Of a stretch of DNA of 64,000 bases, positions 59,241-64,000 are shown in pieces. The position numbers and the translations under genes are program-made. The stretch is from Nocardioides soli. GTDB taxonomy: Bacteria > Actinomycetota > Actinomycetes > Propionibacteriales > Nocardioidaceae. The notes below the pieces were generated by a model. It saw only the letters and a program-made list of their open reading frames with translations, was not told the DNA's origin and ran no database searches. The stretch spans positions 868,001-932,000 of the forward strand of contig NZ_JACHWR010000001.1 of assembly GCF_014191495.1 (NCBI RefSeq). The letters run 5' to 3'. The first letter of the stretch is position 1. Every line of letters begins with the position of its first letter.

Positions 59241-62002
59241 TGGCCGGTCCGATCCGGATCTCCGTCCTGGCGAACGCCTCCCAGGCCAACCGCACGTTCG
59301 CCTCGGTCGGCACCACCGTGAACGGCGTCTCCGCCCGCGTCGGCCGCGCCGGCAAGGTCATGGGCCTGGCCGTTGCCGCCGGTGCAGCGGTGGCCGGCGT
59401 CGCGGCGCTGAAGTTCGGCAAGGACTCGGTCAAGGCCGCCAGCGACGCCCAGCAGTCCCTCGGCGCGACCGAGACCGTGTTCGGCCGGTACGCCGACACA
59501 GTCATCGCCCGCTCCAACAAGGCTGCCCGCGCGATCGGCCTCAGTGCGAACGAGTACCGCGAACTGTCCAACGTCGTCGGCGCCTCACTGACCGGTGCCG
59601 GCGTGCCGCTCAAGAAGACGACGGCCCTCACCGACCAGCTCAACCGCCGGGCCAGCGACATGGCCGCCACGTTCGGTGGCACCACCCGCGAGGCCGTCGA
59701 ATCGATCTCCTCGCTGATGCGGGGCGAGGCCGACCCGATCGAGCGCTACGGCGTCTCGATCAAGCAGGTCGACGTCAACGCCCGACTCGCGGCCAAGGGC
59801 CAGGACAAGCTCACCGGCGCCGCGCTCAAGTCCGCCGAGATGCAGGCCCGGCTCGACCTGCTGATGCAGAAGACCGCCCGCACCCAGGGCGCGTTCGCCC
59901 GCGAGGGCAACACCCTGGCCCACCAGCAGCAGGTGCTGGGCGCCCAGTGGGAGAACCTGAAGGCCCGGGTCGGGTCCGCGCTGCTGCCCGTGCTGACCCG
60001 GCTGCTGACCCTGGTCAACGACAACCTCGGCCCCGCGTTCAACGCCGTCGTGGGCTACCTCGCGCCCCTGGTCGCCCGGTTCAAGGACCTCACCGGAGGC
60101 GCCAACGGCAGCAACGCCGCAGTCGCGGCCATCACCGCGTTCTTCACCGGCCGGCTGATCCCCGCCGTCCAGGCCGTCATCGGCGCCTACCAGCGGTTCT
60201 ACGCCACCTTCATCCCGATCATCGAGCAGGTCGCCGCGGCCATCGCCGCGAAGTGGTCGACCATCGCCCCGCAGGTCCAGGCGATCTGGGACTCGGTGAA
60301 GAACATCATCACCAGCGCCCTGTCGATCGTGCAGTCCGTCGTCACGGCCGCGACCGCCGTGGTGCTCGCAGTGTGGGGCAAGTTCGGCGCGACCATGACG
60401 AAGTTCACCGCCACCGCGCTCGGGAACCTCGTCACCACCCTGCGCGGCGCGTTCAAGATCATCGAGGGCGTCTTCAAGGTCGTCTCCTCCGCGCTGCGGG
60501 GCGACTGGAAGGGCGTGTGGGACGGAATCAAGAAGATCCTGTCCGGCGCCCTGACGGTCATCAAGGGCAGCCTGGCGCAGGCATGGAACCTGATCCGCAC
60601 CGCCGCCTCGGTCGCCTGGTCCGCGCTGAAGGTCATCATCGCCAAGGCGTGGGAGGGTGCCAAGGCCGCGGTCCGCAACGGCATCCGCGGCTCGGTGCAG
60701 CTCGTCACCGCGCTGCCCGCCAAGATCGTCGGCGCGATCCCCAAGCCGCGGACCATCCTGTCCGAGGTCGGCGGGTTCATCATCGAGGGCCTGCGCAACG
60801 GCATCTCCGCCGCCGGTCACCTCGTCACCGACGCGGTCGAGGCGATCGTCAACAAGATCCCCAAGAAGATCCGCCAGATGATGGGGATCGCGTCCCCCTC
60901 GAAGGTGATGCGTGCCCTGGCCCGGTGGATCCCCGCCGGCATCGCCCGCGGCATCCTCGACGGCCTCGACGGCATCAAGGCCGCGATCGACGCCGTCGGC
61001 CGCTTCATCACCAAGACCCTGGACCGCCAGCTCGCCGCCCGCGAGAAGGCGATCAAGAAGCGGCTGGACGGCAAGGCCGAGACCAAGGCCCTCAAGCGGA
61101 TCCGGATCGAGTGGGACCGCCACTCCAAGACCGTCGTGCGGTCGGTGCGCGACGAGAACGCCGCGCTGGCCGCCAACGGCCGCGCCCAGGACCGGCTCAC
61201 CGCACGACTGGAGAAGGCCACGACCGCGCTCGACGCGGCCCGGCAGGCGTACTTCGACTACGCCGCCGCGGTCAAGGACGCCGTGGTCGACACCGGGGGC
61301 CTGTTCGCCCTGGCCGAAGCCGAGGGAAGCGACGGGTCGCTCGCCTCGATCATCGCCGGCCGCACCGAGGCACTCGCCAAGGCCGAGCAGTGGGCCAAGG
61401 TCATCAACTCCCTGCGCGGTCGGCTCAACGACACCGACCTGCGCGAGCTGATCGACAAGGGCGTCGCCGGGCTCGCCACCGCCGAGGCCATCGCCTCAGG
61501 CGGACCCGACGCCATCATCGCGCTCAACGCCCTGCAGGACCGCCTCTCCGCGGTCGGGAAGAGCGTCGGGCTCAGTGCAGCGGACCAGTTCTACGGCGCC
61601 GGAGTCGAGGCCGCCCGCGCCACCGCCGCCGGCCTGGAGTCCCAGGCCGACAAGCTCGACAAGGCAGCTAAGAAGCTCGCCAAGGCCCTGATGAAGGCCG
61701 TGAGGAAGGCCCTGGCCGAGGAGCTGAACGGCAAGACCGGCGGCAAGAAGACCCAGGGCCTCCAGATCGACGTCGACCAGACCCACGCCCGCCGTCAGGG
61801 CGCCGCGCTGGCCACCAGCCTCCGCAGGGGCTTCGGCGTCCCCGCCCTCGACGCCTGGGCCACCAGTGGCGGCGCACAGGCCCGCGAGCAGCGCTTCTCG
61901 ATCCAGTTCACCGCCGACCAGGTCGACCAGCTGATCCGCGGCGGCCGCGTCGACGCCGACATCACCGCCTACCACCGGGCCGGAGGAAGGACCCTCACGT
62001 GA
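59240..62002 (+). CDS. Tape measure protein
   Basis: 920 aa from ATG at 59240. Features: phage-tail TMP domain with a hydrophobic stretch (VAAGAAVAGVAALKFG, about 38-53), helical repeats, other hydrophobic segments (about 300-400), and a long C-terminal coiled region. Tail length is set by this protein; at about 1.5 angstrom per residue it predicts a tail near 140 nm. Its last 4 bases overlap the next gene. Confidence 0.95.
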   Translation: MAGPIRISVLANASQANRTFASVGTTVNGVSARVGRAGKVMGLAVAAGAAVAGVAALKFGKDSVKAASDAQQSLGATETVFGRYADTVIARSNKAARAIGLSANEYRELSNVVGASLTGAGVPLKKTTALTDQLNRRASDMAATFGGTTREAVESISSLMRGEADPIERYGVSIKQVDVNARLAAKGQDKLTGAALKSAEMQARLDLLMQKTARTQGAFAREGNTLAHQQQVLGAQWENLKARVGSALLPVLTRLLTLVNDNLGPAFNAVVGYLAPLVARFKDLTGGANGSNAAVAAITAFFTGRLIPAVQAVIGAYQRFYATFIPIIEQVAAAIAAKWSTIAPQVQAIWDSVKNIITSALSIVQSVVTAATAVVLAVWGKFGATMTKFTATALGNLVTTLRGAFKIIEGVFKVVSSALRGDWKGVWDGIKKILSGALTVIKGSLAQAWNLIRTAASVAWSALKVIIAKAWEGAKAAVRNGIRGSVQLVTALPAKIVGAIPKPRTILSEVGGFIIEGLRNGISAAGHLVTDAVEAIVNKIPKKIRQMMGIASPSKVMRALARWIPAGIARGILDGLDGIKAAIDAVGRFITKTLDRQLAAREKAIKKRLDGKAETKALKRIRIEWDRHSKTVVRSVRDENAALAANGRAQDRLTARLEKATTALDAARQAYFDYAAAVKDAVVDTGGLFALAEAEGSDGSLASIIAGRTEALAKAEQWAKVINSLRGRLNDTDLRELIDKGVAGLATAEAIASGGPDAIIALNALQDRLSAVGKSVGLSAADQFYGAGVEAARATAAGLESQADKLDKAAKKLAKALMKAVRKALAEELNGKTGGKKTQGLQIDVDQTHARRQGAALATSLRRGFGVPALDAWATSGGAQAREQRFSIQFTADQVDQLIRGGRVDADITAYHRAGGRTLT

Positions 62003-63903
62003 GCAGCCAGACGTTCCACACCCTCGACGTGCTCCGCCTCGAGGTCGAGCAGCCACCCGCCACCGGCCTGCGGAACCGGATCAAGAACCCCGACGGCGTC
62101 GGCGGCGGCTGGGGCTGGATCACCCCCCAGACGAACCAGAACATCGGCGGCCTGGTCGACGGCTCCGGCCCCTACCTGTCGTTCGCCTCGATGGACACGT
62201 TCATGCCCGGGGAGTTCGGGTCCGAGCCCATCCCCGCCCGGCCCGGCCAGTGGGTCAACTGGCGCGCCGAGGTCCGGTCCACCAACCGCAGCTACCAGAT
62301 CGGCCTCCAGCACCTCAACGCCGACGGGACCGTCGTCGGTGGGTTCATGCTGCTGGCCTCTACCGCCACCGGCGTCCGGTCCGGGTCCGCACACCAGATC
62401 ACCGACCCCACCGTCGTCGCCGTCCGCCTCCGCGCCTACCAGGTCGGCGGAGGCGCGCCGCCCTGGGGCTTCTCCTGGCGCAAGGCGATGGTCGCGGTCG
62501 AGGACACCAACACCGGCATGACCGGCATGGCCTACACCGAGACCCAGTGGGTCAACATCCTCGGCAAGTCCCACAGCGTCCAGATCGAGCGGTCAGAGCT
62601 CAACCTCGGCATCCTCGCCGCGGTCGTCTACGACGCCGACCTCGACCCCGCCCAGGCCGGCGTCCACCTCGGCCAGGGCATCCGCGCCCACGCCCTCGTC
62701 GCAGGCTCCTGGGAGCCCCTGCACGTCGGGTCGCTGACCAACGCCCGCGCCGAGTACAACCCCCTGGCCACCGACGTCGACAAGCGCGCCAAGATCACCC
62801 TCACCGCCACCGACGCCGCCGGCACCCTGGGCCGGGTCCCGCGCCCCGACGGCGTGGCCACCATCCCCGACCTCATCGGCGTCCTGGAGGGCGCCGGAGT
62901 CCCGTGGAACATCAACGGCTCCACCAGCCAGCGGTTCCCCGGACCCACCGTCTCGACCAACCCCGACGCCCGCGCGATCGACCAGGTCGCGATCACCCGC
63001 GACACCGTCCACGGCTACGCCTGGATCTCCCGGGCCGGGGTGCTCACCGCCTGGGACGCCGACCAGCTCCCCACCGGCGTGGCCGCGGTCCTCGACGAGG
63101 ACGACATGACCGCCCTCTCGATCGACTACGACACCGACCGGTGTATCAACATCGTCACGGTCAAGTACCTCCGGCCGGGCGGCGAGGAGGTCACCTACGG
63201 CCCCTACGTCGACCAGGCCAGCCGCGAGCAGTGGGGCGAGCACACCGCCGAGTTCACCGTCCACGGCATCCCCGAGACCGAAGCCAACATGGCCGCGTTC
63301 GCCAACGCCGTGTTCGCCGCCAACGCCACACCCCAGCGGCGCGTCAACACCGTCACCCTCCCGGTCCGCACCCCGGCCGAGCTGCCCAAGACGCTGCTCG
63401 ACCTCTACGACCTCGTCACCGTCCAGAACGCCGACCTCGACCTCGACCAGTCGATGCGGATCACCGGCGTGCGGCACCAGATCGCCACCGACCGATGGTC
63501 GGTCACCCTCGAGTTCGCCGCCCAGGGCGGGGTCGCACCGCCCCAGCAGACCCCATCAGCGGGCCCGACGGTGGCTGCCGGAGCGGGTGAGTGGGTCGCC
63601 GCGGCTCCGACGAACGGGTGGACCGGCGCGGTCTACTACAACGTCGCGGACGGCATGTGCACGGCGATCCTCGACCTGTTCAAGACGGCGTGGGGTGCCG
63701 AGGTCATGGCCCAGCTCCCACCAGGCGCCATCCCCAAACCGGCGTTGCCCGCGGGCATGTACTTCTACGGGCTGTCGCGGGACACCGGCGCGCAGGCGCC
63801 GTTCTGGGTGGGCGTCGGCGGTGACATCGGCTGTGTCTTCGGGTCCGCCGTCACTGGTGGCGGCGGGATCACCGGAACCATCACCTACCCCGTGCGCCGA
63901 TAA
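61999..63903 (+). CDS. Distal tail/minor tail protein
   Basis: 634 aa from GTG at 61999. The N-terminal part (about 30-200) carries a carbohydrate-binding-like beta domain (GGFMLLASTATGVRSGSAHQ); the middle resembles tail-hub proteins (RSELNLGILAAVVYDADLDP, ARAIDQVAITRDTVHGYAWI). The C-terminus (from 540) is Gly-rich and may be a receptor-binding tip. Confidence 0.75.
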   Translation: MSSQTFHTLDVLRLEVEQPPATGLRNRIKNPDGVGGGWGWITPQTNQNIGGLVDGSGPYLSFASMDTFMPGEFGSEPIPARPGQWVNWRAEVRSTNRSYQIGLQHLNADGTVVGGFMLLASTATGVRSGSAHQITDPTVVAVRLRAYQVGGGAPPWGFSWRKAMVAVEDTNTGMTGMAYTETQWVNILGKSHSVQIERSELNLGILAAVVYDADLDPAQAGVHLGQGIRAHALVAGSWEPLHVGSLTNARAEYNPLATDVDKRAKITLTATDAAGTLGRVPRPDGVATIPDLIGVLEGAGVPWNINGSTSQRFPGPTVSTNPDARAIDQVAITRDTVHGYAWISRAGVLTAWDADQLPTGVAAVLDEDDMTALSIDYDTDRCINIVTVKYLRPGGEEVTYGPYVDQASREQWGEHTAEFTVHGIPETEANMAAFANAVFAANATPQRRVNTVTLPVRTPAELPKTLLDLYDLVTVQNADLDLDQSMRITGVRHQIATDRWSVTLEFAAQGGVAPPQQTPSAGPTVAAGAGEWVAAAPTNGWTGAVYYNVADGMCTAILDLFKTAWGAEVMAQLPPGAIPKPALPAGMYFYGLSRDTGAQAPFWVGVGGDIGCVFGSAVTGGGGITGTITYPVRR

Positions 63904-63940
63904 GTGCTGCTCACCCCGTCCCCCCGAGAGAGGAACCCGC

Positions 63941-64000
63941 ATGACCTGGTACACCCGCCGCAGCTGGCGAGCCCGATCCGGGTCCGCGTGTTCATCGACG
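63941..64000 (+). CDS. Start of the next phage gene (partial)
   Basis: ATG at 63941 with GAGAGAGGA 7 bases upstream, running off the edge. The frame gives MTWYTRRSWRARSGSACSS; a neighbouring frame reads PPQLASPIRVRVFID, which looks more protein-like. A single-base shift may exist at ACACCCGCC. Confidence 0.4.
   Translation, partial: MTWYTRRSWRARSGSACSST

Overview
The window is high-GC DNA with dense, often overlapping genes and frequent GTG starts. Its gene content (F420-type LLM oxidoreductases, DUF3039, DUF3048, MpaB-like DUF2236, the prfB/ftsE/ftsX/smpB/ssrA neighbourhood and an actinobacterial-type tmRNA tag) points to an actinobacterium, most plausibly a Nocardioides-like member of the Propionibacteriales. 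The genus is inferred from overall look, not from any search.

Bases 1 to about 48,480 are host chromosome. From the left: two overlapping membrane-protein genes (1-974); a divergent large sulfatase; an IclR regulator; a DEAD/DEAH helicase coupled to DUF3039; YqgE; a PucR regulator. A nine-gene minus-strand operon (17,955 down to 8,340) follows: an oligopeptide-type ABC importer (solute-binding protein, two permeases, two ATPases), two LLM flavin/F420 oxidoreductases, an M24 peptidase-fold enzyme and a threonine-synthase-like PLP enzyme. Most of its junctions are 4-base stop/start overlaps, and a 20-bp perfect palindrome lies upstream. A repeat-rich gap precedes a TetR gene. Next come a DUF3048 lipoprotein, a FabG-like reductase, two secreted proteins, a HIT protein, a Na+/H+ antiporter, a TetR/DHA2 efflux pair with a 28-bp operator-like palindrome, and a LuxR-GAF regulator beside a two-component flavin monooxygenase cluster (flavin reductase, acyl-CoA-dehydrogenase-fold oxygenase, aldehyde dehydrogenase, NTF2-like protein).

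The 34-47 kb stretch holds the ribosome-rescue and division block: ssrA (tmRNA, encoded tag ANAKRSSFALAA), smpB, an M23/coiled-coil hydrolase, ftsX, ftsE and prfB. It is interrupted by accessory genes and by a rearrangement scar in which a serine-protease 3' end abuts a mazF-like toxin that has lost its first few codons. A REC-HATPase regulator and a REC-PAS-PAS-kinase form a signalling pair, followed by a small CAP-domain protein.

At about 48.48 kb a CpaF/TadA secretion-ATPase gene is cut after roughly 177 codons by a prophage that runs off the right edge. The prophage has an integrase, a repressor, an excisionase needing a +1 frameshift at CCC-C, small early genes, and a possible origin inside a putative replication gene. 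Its morphogenesis module is compact and siphovirus-like: an HNH-terminase fusion, a portal, a prohead protease-capsid fusion, connectors, a tail tube, G/GT tail chaperones with a clear GGGAAAA -1 slippery site, a tape measure and distal tail proteins. No lysis genes or large replication enzymes are seen in the part visible here.
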